NCBI GenBank assembly: GCA_946887155.1
Contig: CAMPKM010000002.1
Coordinates: 1-25,087, forward strand
From: an uncultured Gemmatimonadota bacterium
Lineage (GTDB): Bacteria > Gemmatimonadota > Gemmatimonadetes > Gemmatimonadales > Gemmatimonadaceae
DNA length: 25,087 nucleotides
Direction: 5' to 3'
In this document: positions 14,193-21,795 of the stretch, piece by piece
Position numbering within the stretch: position 1 is the stretch's first letter
Layout of the letters: every line of letters begins with the position of its first letter
The notes under the pieces: model-generated
Told to the model about the DNA's origin: nothing
Databases searched by the model: none
The model's input: only the letters and a program-made list of their open reading frames with translations
Position numbers and translations under genes: made by a program

Positions 14193-14198
14193 GGCGGC

Positions 14199-15371
14199 TC
14201 AGTAGCGGGACACGCGGCGGTCGACGTCCACGCTCCAGCGGTCGATTCCGCCTTCGAGATTGGCGACGCGCCTGAACCCGGCCGCCTGCAATTGCCGCGC
14301 GGCGAACATGCTGCGAGTTCCCCGATGGCAATACACCACTACTTCACGCTGCCTGTCGAGTGAGTTCAACTGTGCCTCGAGTTCTCCGAGCGGTATGTGT
14401 CGCGCACCAGGCAGTCGGCCAATCTCCCATTCCCACGGTTCTCGCACATCGACGATCTGCGCCCCGGAGTCGAGCATGGTTGCGAGTTGCATGGCCGTGA
14501 CGTTGGCGACGGGCTGCGACGGCGCGACGGGATTGCAGAACGTTTCGTAGTCGATCAGCTCCGTGATTGCTCGCGTGCCGCACATCGGGCATTGTGGATC
14601 GCGCGCGACGCGGATGGTCTGGAAGCGAGCGCCCAGCGCCTCGATGAGCAGAAGTCGCCCAGCCAGTGAATCACCCAGCCCGCAGATCGCCTTGAGGACT
14701 TCGGTCGCCTGCAAAACGCCTACGATCCCCGGCAGGACGCCCAGTACACCCGCGTCATTGCAGTCCTGGACGACGCCCGGAGGCGGCGGCTCAGGAAACA
14801 GGCAGCGGTAGCAGGGTCCGTCGGCTGAGCCAAACAGCGACACCCGACCCTCGAAACGCAGGACGCTGCCGTGGACGTGCGGGATACCTGACAGGACGGT
14901 CGCATCGTTGATGAGGTACCGCGCAGGAAAGTTGTCGGTGCCATCGAGCACGATGTCATACCGGGGAAGCACGTCGAGTGCATTCCGTGAATCGAGCGCG
15001 AATGGATACGGCTCCACCGCCAGTGCTGGATTCATCTGCTGCAGCCGCCGCGTCGCCACGTCCACCTTGCGATGCCCAACGTCCGCGTCGCCGTACAGAA
15101 CCTGTCGCTGCAGGTTCGAGACATCTACGCGATCGCCATCGATCAATCCCAGCGTGCCCACACCCGCGGCAGCGAGATACATCGCCGCGGGACAGCCCAG
15201 GCCGCCAAGTCCAACGATTGCTACCCGGGCCGCCTTGATCTTTTCCTGACCCTTGGTACCCACACCCGGAAGGGACAAATGCCTGCCGAATCTGACGAGC
15301 TCATCAGATTTCAGGTCGGGCAGCCTCGCCGTGTCCCCGGACAGCCGTTGAGAAGTCGCATGTGCTGTCAT
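14199..15371 (-). CDS. moeZ: MoeB/ThiF-type adenylyltransferase fused to rhodanese (MoeZ-like)
   Basis: The 390-residue protein activates a ubiquitin-like sulfur carrier (MoaD-, ThiS- or CysO-type) by adenylation and then transfers sulfur. Domain 1 (about 20-270) has the ATP loop VGLGGLGCP (53-61), DGTDN (143-147), and two zinc-binding pairs CYRC (187/190) and CPMC (261/264). Cys204 in QDCNDAG corresponds to the acyl-disulfide Cys of MoeB/ThiF. Domain 2 (about 285-385) is a rhodanese, with Cys348 in the active-site loop YCHRGTRS. It fits molybdopterin, thiamine or cysteine sulfur assembly; no carrier gene is next to it. An AT-rich -10 lies six bases before the start. Confidence 0.88.
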   Translation of the reverse strand: MTAHATSQRLSGDTARLPDLKSDELVRFGRHLSLPGVGTKGQEKIKAARVAIVGLGGLGCPAAMYLAAAGVGTLGLIDGDRVDVSNLQRQVLYGDADVGHRKVDVATRRLQQMNPALAVEPYPFALDSRNALDVLPRYDIVLDGTDNFPARYLINDATVLSGIPHVHGSVLRFEGRVSLFGSADGPCYRCLFPEPPPPGVVQDCNDAGVLGVLPGIVGVLQATEVLKAICGLGDSLAGRLLLIEALGARFQTIRVARDPQCPMCGTRAITELIDYETFCNPVAPSQPVANVTAMQLATMLDSGAQIVDVREPWEWEIGRLPGARHIPLGELEAQLNSLDRQREVVVYCHRGTRSMFAARQLQAAGFRRVANLEGGIDRWSVDVDRRVSRY

Positions 15372-15377
15372 GACCGC

Positions 15378-15383
15378 AATATA
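15378..15383 (-). promoter_or_regulatory. Candidate -10 element for moeZ, placed for a leaderless transcript
   Basis: On the minus strand TATATT (complement of 15378-15383) ends six bases before the ATG, which puts the likely start of transcription at or beside the start codon. No Shine-Dalgarno is visible, and no convincing -35 pairs with it. The gap 15372-15459 also carries the leader of the divergent gene on the plus strand. Confidence 0.35.
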
Positions 15384-15459
15384 GGCTCACCCACGATGGA
15401 CATACCGGTGGCGCGCCGCTTGCTTAGGCCTAGGTGGCGGGCTCGACGGCCGGAGTGGG

Positions 15460-16350
15460 ATGGAGTCGGAATTGAGGAATGCGCCAGGTGATTTGGCGAT
15501 TCTGGTCATTGGAACGGATACCCTGATCGAGGCGCTGCCGGCGAGGCCGATTCAATTGGCTAACGCTTGCGGGGATTTGGGCTTTGATCTCGTTCTGCCC
15601 CTGTCTTGGGGCGACGAGCTGGTGGCGGAGGCCGCCCTTCAGGAGCTCGAATTCCGCGCCCCCGTGGCGTCTTTGTTGTGCTCCTGTCCAATGGTACGGC
15701 AGAGGCTGCTCCGAGCGGGACGGGAACTCACTGGCTCCTTTCTTTCGCTCGTGCCCCCGCCGGTGGCGCTGGCTCGCCAACTTCGAGCGACGCTAGGCGC
15801 GCGGGTCGGTTCGTTGAGTTTCGCGGGTCAATGTCCGGGCGCCACTCCGCCGGATTACGACATTTCGTACGTGCCGGATGAGCTCTTTGCGATGTTTCGC
15901 GACCGGGGAATCGATCTCGAGAACCAGCCGGACGTCTTTCTCGACCGGGTGCCTCCGGACCGCAGACGCTTTGTGAGCTTGCCGGGAGGGTGTCCGTCGC
16001 CCGACGTCCTGTGGCAACGATGCAACGAACGCGGGCTCGTTGAACTTCAAGCGGACTCCGATCTGGCGATCGAGATCGCCCAGCATCTGATCGCGCAACA
16101 CTCGGTCCTGGTGGACGCCGGCCCCGCCGCCGGCTGCGCATGCGCCGGCGTAACGTCTTCTACCGCAGGCATTTCCGCTCGCGTAGCGGTCAGTTCCCTC
16201 GAACCACCACGGGCGACGACTCCGGTGTTCACGAATACGATCGACGCGTCACTGGAGTATGAACTGCCCCCGGAGCCGACACCACCTCCCGCACCGGGCC
16301 GCCCACCAATGGCTGTCACACCGCCTGGCGCGCTGAAGATCGGCCGTTGA
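15460..16350 (+). CDS. Divergent [FeFe]-hydrogenase-like (large-subunit C-terminal) domain protein
   Basis: This 296-residue protein is not a close match to any enzyme I know, but its order of motifs parallels the [FeFe]-hydrogenase large-subunit C-terminal domain. Residues 32-65 (LANACGDLGFDLVLPLSWGDELVAE) resemble 'LkkLGFdkVfd...aDl'. CSCP at 74-77 sits where TSCCP is expected, followed by LSLVPPPVALARQL like 'lSPmqalarll'. GQCPGATPPDYDISYVPDELFAMF (123-146) resembles the PCxxKxxE segment and the following LTxxEL helix. GGCP (176-179) and CACAG (226-230) are later cysteine sites. The Lys/Glu of the second motif are missing, so H2 chemistry is unlikely. The last 60 residues are Pro-rich and disordered. 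GGAG precedes the ATG. Confidence 0.6.
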   Translation: MESELRNAPGDLAILVIGTDTLIEALPARPIQLANACGDLGFDLVLPLSWGDELVAEAALQELEFRAPVASLLCSCPMVRQRLLRAGRELTGSFLSLVPPPVALARQLRATLGARVGSLSFAGQCPGATPPDYDISYVPDELFAMFRDRGIDLENQPDVFLDRVPPDRRRFVSLPGGCPSPDVLWQRCNERGLVELQADSDLAIEIAQHLIAQHSVLVDAGPAAGCACAGVTSSTAGISARVAVSSLEPPRATTPVFTNTIDASLEYELPPEPTPPPAPGRPPMAVTPPGALKIGR

Positions 16351-16383
16351 GCTAACCTGTAACGGCTCGCTTCTCCGGTTAGC
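16351..16383. terminator. Possible hairpin spanning convergent stop codons
   Basis: GCTAACC (16351-16357) can pair perfectly with GGTTAGC (16377-16383), overlapping the Smr stop. The 19-base loop and absence of a T-run make it only a weak candidate for ending the two converging transcripts. Confidence 0.2.
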
Positions 16384-16981
16384 GATCGGACTCCGCGTAG
16401 TCGGAAATTGCCTTTCGGATTGCGGCATCGATCCAGGCATTGGTGTCCGTGCCGCCAGACCAGGCGCGCGCGATCAAGGTGAACTGCCGCACCATTTCTC
16501 CGGCGATCTGGTCTTCGCTGGCGTGCTGAACGCCAAGCGCTTCAAGGGCTCGATTAGCCAGGTAATGGAGACGCTCTCTCGTGGCCGACGATAAGCCGTT
16601 GATTGACGGAAGGCGGTGGCGAGAGGGCGTGACTGGTGATCGGCGGCGGGCCGGAGCCTCGAGCAGGGCCCGGAGCGGAGCGAGTTCGACGACGAACGAC
16701 CCCGCCGTATCCTCGCCGTAGGTCGTGATCACTCCATGACGCCGAAGCCGGTTGAGGACCCGAACGGTCGCATTCTTCACGACGGGAATGCCGCCCAGGC
16801 TGCCGGCGCCGCGGCCGGTAATGATCAGAACGTCGCCGCTGAGTTCCACCTGCTTGGAGCGCAGCCATGACTCGACTCGCGCAGCGGCCTCTTCACCGGT
16901 GTATTTGCCCGCTCGTACGTTCAGCGTCCGGGTCGATCCGTACCGGACGCGCTCGAAGGCGCCGGAGAGCCGCGAAGGCAT
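16379..16981 (-). CDS. Smr-domain protein (MutS2 C-terminal-like nuclease/RNA-binding domain)
   Basis: The 200-residue protein has an Smr-like domain at about residues 18-105. LNVRAGKYTGEEAAARVESWL corresponds to the 'LDLHGxxxxxA' helix, and LIITGRGAGSLGG followed by VKNATVRVLNRL matches the 'IItGkGxhSxG...Lr..v..wL' core. The usual DLHG is replaced by NVRAG, so nuclease activity may be altered. The C-terminal half (about 110-200) is helical and unassigned. Smr proteins act on branched DNA or on mRNA at collided ribosomes. The gene begins four bases after the PafA-like gene's stop, so the two form one minus-strand unit. Confidence 0.7.
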   Translation of the reverse strand: MPSRLSGAFERVRYGSTRTLNVRAGKYTGEEAAARVESWLRSKQVELSGDVLIITGRGAGSLGGIPVVKNATVRVLNRLRRHGVITTYGEDTAGSFVVELAPLRALLEAPARRRSPVTPSRHRLPSINGLSSATRERLHYLANRALEALGVQHASEDQIAGEMVRQFTLIARAWSGGTDTNAWIDAAIRKAISDYAESDR

Positions 16982-16985
16982 ATCG

Positions 16986-18590
16986 TCAGGGACGGATGGC
17001 CTCGCGGATCACGCGTCCGTCCAGCGCCTCCATCGGCCGGACGCCAATGATGGCCGCCAGCGTCGGGGCGATATCGACGACCAGTGCGCGGCGACTGTTC
17101 CGCCCCGGTTTGATGCCGGCTCCGTAGAAGATGATCGGCACGTTGGCGTCGCTGTCGTGCGGGGATCCGTGAGTCGGGTAGTTCGCACCGGACCAGTACC
17201 AGAATGGGCGCAGTGTGACGACCGCGGTGGCGCCGGATTCCGGCGGAAGCTGGTGCAACCAGCGCCGCGCAACGTAATCCGTCGTGGTATCGAGCGACGC
17301 CAACCTCGAGACCCGGTCGACGCGCAGCACGCCCGGCACCTTCATCACTTCGGTCGTGAACGTCCTTGTGACTGCATCCGCGCGCAGTCCGGCCTTTGCG
17401 ATGGCCTGTTCATCGAGATACAGAATTCCTTCCGTGTCGAAAGCGAACGCGTTGGTATCAACGCCGGCTGCACGAAGGCTCGCGAACAGGGGAATCACCG
17501 TTGGAGCCAGGTTCACCTTTCCCGCTCCCTTGTTCGGGTACCTCGAATTCGTACCCGGCAGCGGCGTGACCGCGTGATCAGCCGTCAAGGCGAGCACGAT
17601 CCGTGTGGAGTCACGCAGCGAGAACAACGAATCGAGGAAGACGCCGAGGTATCGATCGAGGCGCACGATCTGGTCGTGGATCTCTCGCGAATCGGGACCG
17701 AAGCGATGACCCACGGCGTCCGTCGTTGACAGCGAAACCGCCAGCAGGTCGGTCGTGGGGCCGGCGCCCAGATTCATCCGCCTGACGCCTTCGAGCGCCA
17801 GCGACATGATGAGCTGGTCCATGAAGGGGTAACCAGCAAAACTCGCTGCGGCCTGCGCTGGATCAGCGGGAATGTGGTGGGGGAAGACATAGTCCCTGCC
17901 CCCGCTTTCGGTGGCGACAGAGTCCGGTTCCGTGTATTGCGACGGGTCAAGCAGGAGGTCCCACGACTTCCCCGCCCACTGCTGCGGCAGGTGACGCTCG
18001 TTGAACTCCTTCACCCACGTTGGTAGCGAGTCAGCGTAGTACCGGCTCGTGGTAAACGTCCCATTCGAGGCGTACCAGAATGCCGGCTGCAACGCTCGAC
18101 CCAGCGGCAGGATGGCCCCACGATCCTTGCGCGAGACGGAAAGCGCCCGGGAAGTGGGGGAGTTGAATCGCAACCAGTCGGTGAGCGTGGTTCCGCGGAA
18201 GCGAAACGGGGAAGCCGGATCTCCGCGCGCTCCAATAAGCGGAAACTGCGGGTCATGAACGCCGGCACTGTTGGAAGCGATACCCGTGCTCCGAGGGAAC
18301 CGACCGGACATCGTGCTCGCGTGACCCGGCGCTGTCTCGGTATTGGCGTGGTCCTGAAAGCCATTGAGAAAAACGGCGCCGCCTCGCAGCAGCCGGGCAA
18401 ACCCACCGGTGAACTGGCGGTCGAACAGCGTGAGGTAGTCCGGCCGAAGCTGGTCGACTGTCAGCATCACGACCAGCGTGGGTCGCGGCGAGACGGCACC
18501 CTGGGTGTCGTCCTGGGCCGGTAACGGGCCCACGGATGTCAGAAGCGCCGCAAGTACGAGCGCACCGGAACGTCGTGTCAGGCTCAGCAT
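16986..18590 (-). CDS. PafA-type alkaline phosphatase, exported
   Basis: The 534-residue precursor has a signal peptide (about residues 1-26, ending LPAQ) and the alkaline-phosphatase superfamily fold. Metal and catalytic residues are visible: Asp46 in TVDQLRPDY, nucleophile Thr86 in TETAPGH, Asn107 in IASNSAG, and the PafA-specific K-x-R pair Lys155/Arg157 in SRKDRGAI. Later metal ligands occur in TTDAVGHRFGP, LTADHAV and GSPHDSDANVP. The K-x-R pair favours a phosphate monoesterase over an NPP-type diesterase. Periplasmic release of phosphate is the expected role. A TACATT -10 candidate lies seven bases before the ATG. The Smr gene follows at four bases. Confidence 0.88.
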   Translation of the reverse strand: MLSLTRRSGALVLAALLTSVGPLPAQDDTQGAVSPRPTLVVMLTVDQLRPDYLTLFDRQFTGGFARLLRGGAVFLNGFQDHANTETAPGHASTMSGRFPRSTGIASNSAGVHDPQFPLIGARGDPASPFRFRGTTLTDWLRFNSPTSRALSVSRKDRGAILPLGRALQPAFWYASNGTFTTSRYYADSLPTWVKEFNERHLPQQWAGKSWDLLLDPSQYTEPDSVATESGGRDYVFPHHIPADPAQAAASFAGYPFMDQLIMSLALEGVRRMNLGAGPTTDLLAVSLSTTDAVGHRFGPDSREIHDQIVRLDRYLGVFLDSLFSLRDSTRIVLALTADHAVTPLPGTNSRYPNKGAGKVNLAPTVIPLFASLRAAGVDTNAFAFDTEGILYLDEQAIAKAGLRADAVTRTFTTEVMKVPGVLRVDRVSRLASLDTTTDYVARRWLHQLPPESGATAVVTLRPFWYWSGANYPTHGSPHDSDANVPIIFYGAGIKPGRNSRRALVVDIAPTLAAIIGVRPMEALDGRVIREAIRP

Positions 18591-18597
18591 GACCGAA

Positions 18598-18603
18598 AAT
18601 GTA
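18598..18603 (-). promoter_or_regulatory. Candidate -10 element for the PafA-like gene
   Basis: On the minus strand TACATT (complement of 18598-18603) ends seven bases before the ATG, again the geometry of a leaderless transcript. The matching -35 is poor (TGCTCA at 17-base spacing). Confidence 0.3.
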
Positions 18604-18667
18604 CCCCGTGTCAGCTGGGATGAGCACTACCGTTGCGAGGTCGGGGGCCGAAGCGGTCCCGAAGGCG

Positions 18668-18726
18668 TTTGTGCACCCGGTGGTCGATTACCGAAATCGC
18701 CTTGGGCGACGATCGTGGTGCACAAA
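18668..18726. repeat. Inverted repeat enclosing two small hairpins, next to the argD stop
   Basis: TTTGTGCACC (18668-18677) and GGTGCACAAA (18717-18726) are a perfect 10-bp inverted repeat. Between them CGGT/ACCG (18678-18681, 18690-18693) and TCGCC/GGCGA (18697-18701, 18705-18709) can form two further hairpins, giving a three-way-junction shape. It abuts the argD stop codon and lies about 80 bases upstream of the PafA-like gene. No T-run follows on the minus strand. Confidence 0.55.
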
Positions 18727-19929
18727 TCAGCCTAACGCCGCCGCGAGTCGCGCGAGACCGGCTTCGAGGTCCGGTTGCGTCGCCACGAGGGGCGGGAGAA
18801 TACGGATCGTGTAGTCTCCTGCACCGACGAGCAGCAATCCGGCATCTCGTGCCCGTGTCACGACGTCGGCGGCCGGTTCATGCACGTCGATGCCCCAGAT
18901 GAAGCCCACGCCTCGCACTTCCCGGATCCGGCCGGTTGCAGTCGCCAGCGTGCGCAAGGATTCGCCCAGCCATCTGCCCTTCGTCCGAACGTCTTCGAGA
19001 AACCCCGGTTCTGCGACACGATCGAGAACGTGTCGCGCCACCGACGCAACGAAGGGCCCTCCGCCGAATGTGGTCCCATGGTCACCTGGTTGCAGCGACG
19101 TCGCGATTTCCTCGGTCAGTAGAATCGCGCCCATTGGCAATCCGCCGGCGATCGGTTTGGCCAAAGTCATCATGTCGGGAGCGACGTCGACGCGCTCGTA
19201 CGCAAACAGGTGCCCGGTTCGCCCAAGGCCGCACTGGATCTCATCGAAAATGAGCGCGATCCGGCGTTCGCGGGTCAGCGCGCGCAGTTCGCGCAGGTAC
19301 CCTTCATCGAATACCCGGACGCCGCCTTCGCCCTGGATCGGTTCGATCACCAGCGCGGCGACGGTTTCTGCCGACAGCACCTTCCCCAGACTCTCGAGAT
19401 CCCGTTCGGCGATGGAAACCCCACCCGCGAGCGGTCGGAACGGCGCCCGATAGGAGGGACGGTCAGTCGCGGCTAGACTCGCGAACAAACGCCCGTGGAA
19501 TGAGCCGCGCACGGCGATGATCTCGTGCTTCGCGAGCGAACCCACGGTGCGCGCCCACCGGCGGGCGAACTTGAACGCCCCTTCGTTTGCCTCTACGCCC
19601 GAGCTGCAGAAGAACACCCGATCGGCAAACGTAAGCTCGACCAGGCGTTCCGCGAGCCGTTCGCCCGGCGCCGTCCGGAAAAGGTTGGAGACGTGCACCA
19701 GGCCTGCGGCCGCGTCGACCATGGCTTGCTGGAGGCCCGGATCGCCGTAGCCTAACGCATTCACCGCGATGCCACTGGTGAAGTCGATGTACTCCCGGCC
19801 CTCGCGGTCATACAGGCAGATTCCTTCGCCGCGGACGAGCTCCATCGGTGCCCGCTTGTAGACCGGGAGGAGGGCGGACGCCGGAACGGGGACAGGCGTG
19901 ACGGGCGAAGGCGCCATGAGAGTGGCCAT
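18727..19929 (-). CDS. argD: Acetylornithine aminotransferase
   Basis: The 400-residue class-III PLP aminotransferase transfers an amino group from glutamate to N-acetylglutamate semialdehyde in the cytosol. Visible signatures include FTSGIAVNALGYGDP (50-64), the cofactor-binding FFCSSGVEANEGAFKFAR (106-123), HGRLFASLAATD, IFDEIQCGLGRTG (227-239), and the PLP lysine Lys258 in TLAKPIAGG. Length is normal. It starts two bases after the argB stop and is the last gene of the argC-argB-argD run; no Shine-Dalgarno is clear, so translation may be coupled. An ATG four codons in is an alternative start. Some ArgD enzymes also accept succinyl-diaminopimelate precursors. Confidence 0.94.
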   Translation of the reverse strand: MATLMAPSPVTPVPVPASALLPVYKRAPMELVRGEGICLYDREGREYIDFTSGIAVNALGYGDPGLQQAMVDAAAGLVHVSNLFRTAPGERLAERLVELTFADRVFFCSSGVEANEGAFKFARRWARTVGSLAKHEIIAVRGSFHGRLFASLAATDRPSYRAPFRPLAGGVSIAERDLESLGKVLSAETVAALVIEPIQGEGGVRVFDEGYLRELRALTRERRIALIFDEIQCGLGRTGHLFAYERVDVAPDMMTLAKPIAGGLPMGAILLTEEIATSLQPGDHGTTFGGGPFVASVARHVLDRVAEPGFLEDVRTKGRWLGESLRTLATATGRIREVRGVGFIWGIDVHEPAADVVTRARDAGLLLVGAGDYTIRILPPLVATQPDLEAGLARLAAALG

Positions 19930-19931
19930 TG

Positions 19932-20690
19932 TCAGGCGGGTGAATGGACTGACGTGAGCCGGGTCCCGGCAGCGGGATCGGCGAGGGCGGTGACGTCGCT
20001 GATGCGAACCGCGGCGACCCCGGAGTTGATCGCTCGGCGGGCCGCCTGCAGCTTGGCGGACATGCCTCCCTGCGCGACCCCCGAGGAGATGAGCTTGTCG
20101 ACCGCGTCAATCGTGATGGAAGGAATGATCGCGCCCGAGGCATCGCGCACGCCGGGCACGTCGGCGAGAAGCAGCAGCTCGTCGGCGCGCAGCGCACCGG
20201 CAATGGCAGCGGCGGCATCATCCCCGTTGATGTTCAATCCCAGCCCGGTTTCGGCGTGACGGCCGAGGGGTGAGACCACCGGCACGAAGCCGGCCGACAG
20301 CAGTGCTTCGATGGGCCTCGCATCGGCGGTCGTCGGTTCTCCCACCGCGCCGAGCGCTCCACCGTCGAGTGGGAGGGCAGGCAGCATACCGCCGTCCTCC
20401 CCCGAAAGGCCAACGGCCGCTACGCCACAGTCGAGCAACTGCCTGACGAGTCGCTTGTTGACGGTCCCCGACAGTACCATGCGGACGATTTCCAGGTCGT
20501 CCTCGGTGGTCACGCGACGCCCGCCGACAAACGTGGGTTCGGCCCCGAGCCGTCGCTGGAATGCCGACACCTCGTCACCGCCCCCGTGCACGACCACGAG
20601 CTCGGCGCCGCTGGCCGCCACGTTCGCCAGCTCCTGCGGCAGGGACGCCTCCGACTGCGCGCGACCGCCAATCTTCACCACGCGCCTCAC
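19932..20690 (-). CDS. argB: Acetylglutamate kinase
   Basis: The GTG at 20690 overlaps the argC stop (GTGA), giving a 252-residue protein; a longer open frame upstream lies inside argC and is not real. ArgB phosphorylates N-acetylglutamate with ATP. Motifs of the amino-acid kinase fold are visible: VKIGGRAQ (5-12), VVVHGGGDEVSA near residue 35, GGRRVTTEDDLEIVRMVLSGTVNKRLV, LNINGDDAAAAIAGALRADELLLLADVPGV, and the C-terminal GGMSAKLQAA. There is no N-terminal extension of the type seen in arginine-inhibited ArgB, so feedback inhibition is uncertain. argD follows two bases downstream. Confidence 0.94.
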   Translation of the reverse strand: MRRVVKIGGRAQSEASLPQELANVAASGAELVVVHGGGDEVSAFQRRLGAEPTFVGGRRVTTEDDLEIVRMVLSGTVNKRLVRQLLDCGVAAVGLSGEDGGMLPALPLDGGALGAVGEPTTADARPIEALLSAGFVPVVSPLGRHAETGLGLNINGDDAAAAIAGALRADELLLLADVPGVRDASGAIIPSITIDAVDKLISSGVAQGGMSAKLQAARRAINSGVAAVRISDVTALADPAAGTRLTSVHSPA

Positions 20691-21646
20691 GCGGGCAGCC
20701 CCATCGGCTCGGCCAGCCCCAATGATATGTTGGCGTTCTGGATGGCCTGTCCGGCAGCGCCCTTGACCAGGTTGTCGATCGCGGAGAACACGAGCAGTGT
20801 CGGTTGCCGTACACCACTCACCCGCCGCACGGCGATCCGCACGACGTTCCGGCGCACGACGTCGCGGAGGGACGGCAGGTCGTTCGCGAGTTCGACGAAT
20901 GGCTCCTGTCCGTAGTCGTCGCGCCACGGTGACAGCAGGTCGTCCGGTACGGAGACCACCGGCACGGTCACGGTGGCGAGTATACCGCGCGCCACCGGCA
21001 GGAGGTGGGGCGTGAACAGCAGGTCCACGTCGCCGCCTAACGCAGAAACCGTATGGCGCATCTCCGGCAGGTGGCGGTGTTCATTGCCGGCGGCGTAGGC
21101 ACGGAAATTCTCCGTCACTTCACCGAAGAGCATTTCGGCGCGAGGGGAATTGCCGGCACCGGTGACGCCGCTGGCGGCATCGGCAACGATAGTGGCACCC
21201 GGCTGCACGAGCTCGTGCCGGATGAGTGGCGCCAGTGCCATCAGGATCGCGGTGGGATAACACCCCGGATTCGCGATCAGCGGCGCGTCGCGCAGCTGTC
21301 GCCGGTTGAGCTCCGTGAGGCCATAGGGCACCGCCTGTGTCGCGTGACCCGGCCGCAGGTCCGATGACAGGTCGACGACGCGCGGGCCCGTGTTTCGGAC
21401 GCGGGCCACCCATTCGGCGGAAGCGCCGTGCGGCAGTGAACTGAAAACCAGTTCGGCGCTGCCGATCGGCGCGTCGTCAGGCGCGACGAACGTGACCGAG
21501 CCACCCGGCACCGGCATCGTTTCACCGCGCCGTTCGTTCGCAGTCGCGAAGGCGAGCTCGAGGCGTGGATGCTGGGCGATGAGCGTACAGAGTTCGCGGC
21601 CGGCGTAGCCGCTGGCGCCGAGGACGCCGACAGGGATTCTATGCAC
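20687..21646 (-). CDS. argC: N-acetyl-gamma-glutamyl-phosphate reductase
   Basis: This NADPH-dependent enzyme reduces N-acetylglutamyl phosphate to the semialdehyde. The dinucleotide motif GVLGASGYAGREL is at the N-terminus, and the catalytic cysteine lies in IANPGCYPTA (Cys129 from this start). The segment GNEHRHLPEM contains the conserved His region, and the C-terminal NLVKGAAGQAIQN is diagnostic. There is no ATG start; GTG 21646 and TTG 21652 are both possible. I prefer the GTG because the -10/ARG-box region overlaps the TTG. The gene ends in a GTGA overlap with argB. It diverges from argR. Confidence 0.94.
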   Translation of the reverse strand: MHRIPVGVLGASGYAGRELCTLIAQHPRLELAFATANERRGETMPVPGGSVTFVAPDDAPIGSAELVFSSLPHGASAEWVARVRNTGPRVVDLSSDLRPGHATQAVPYGLTELNRRQLRDAPLIANPGCYPTAILMALAPLIRHELVQPGATIVADAASGVTGAGNSPRAEMLFGEVTENFRAYAAGNEHRHLPEMRHTVSALGGDVDLLFTPHLLPVARGILATVTVPVVSVPDDLLSPWRDDYGQEPFVELANDLPSLRDVVRRNVVRIAVRRVSGVRQPTLLVFSAIDNLVKGAAGQAIQNANISLGLAEPMGLPA

Positions 21647-21651
21647 ATACA

Positions 21652-21681
21652 ATGCATATTATTGCATGGGCCCGGAGTCAA
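21652..21681 (-). promoter_or_regulatory. argC promoter with ARG-box-like operator
   Basis: The AT-rich dyad 21652-21667 has arms ATGCA and TGCAT with a 6-base centre. On the minus strand it reads TGCAA-TAAT-ATGCA, close to the ArgR consensus TGAAT-W4-ATTCA. It overlaps the argC promoter, whose -35 TTGACT is the complement of 21676-21681 and whose -10 lies within the dyad (TATGCA, complement of 21653-21658, at 17-base spacing). ArgR binding here would block argCBD transcription. Confidence 0.65.
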
Positions 21682-21729
21682 CCGGTGGACATCCGGCTAT
21701 CCGGCCCCGCCCCGCCGCCGGTGGCGCGC

Positions 21730-21758
21730 TTACACGCGATGGAGCCGCGTGCTATCGT
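21730..21758 (+). promoter_or_regulatory. Candidate argR promoter
   Basis: TTACAC (21730-21735) and TATCGT (21753-21758) are separated by 17 bases, about 38 bases before the argR GTG. The match is moderate. The ARG-box-like dyad lies about 65 bases upstream of it. Confidence 0.35.
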
Positions 21759-21795
21759 CGGGGTCGGCCGCCGCAGACCATCTGGGAGCCAGCGC

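Noticed and set aside
18668..18737. Possible integron attC site (inverted repeat next to GCCTAAC)
   Set aside because: There is no paired GTTRRRY box in the right place, no integrase and no cassette structure; GCCTAAC is explained by the recurring octamer.
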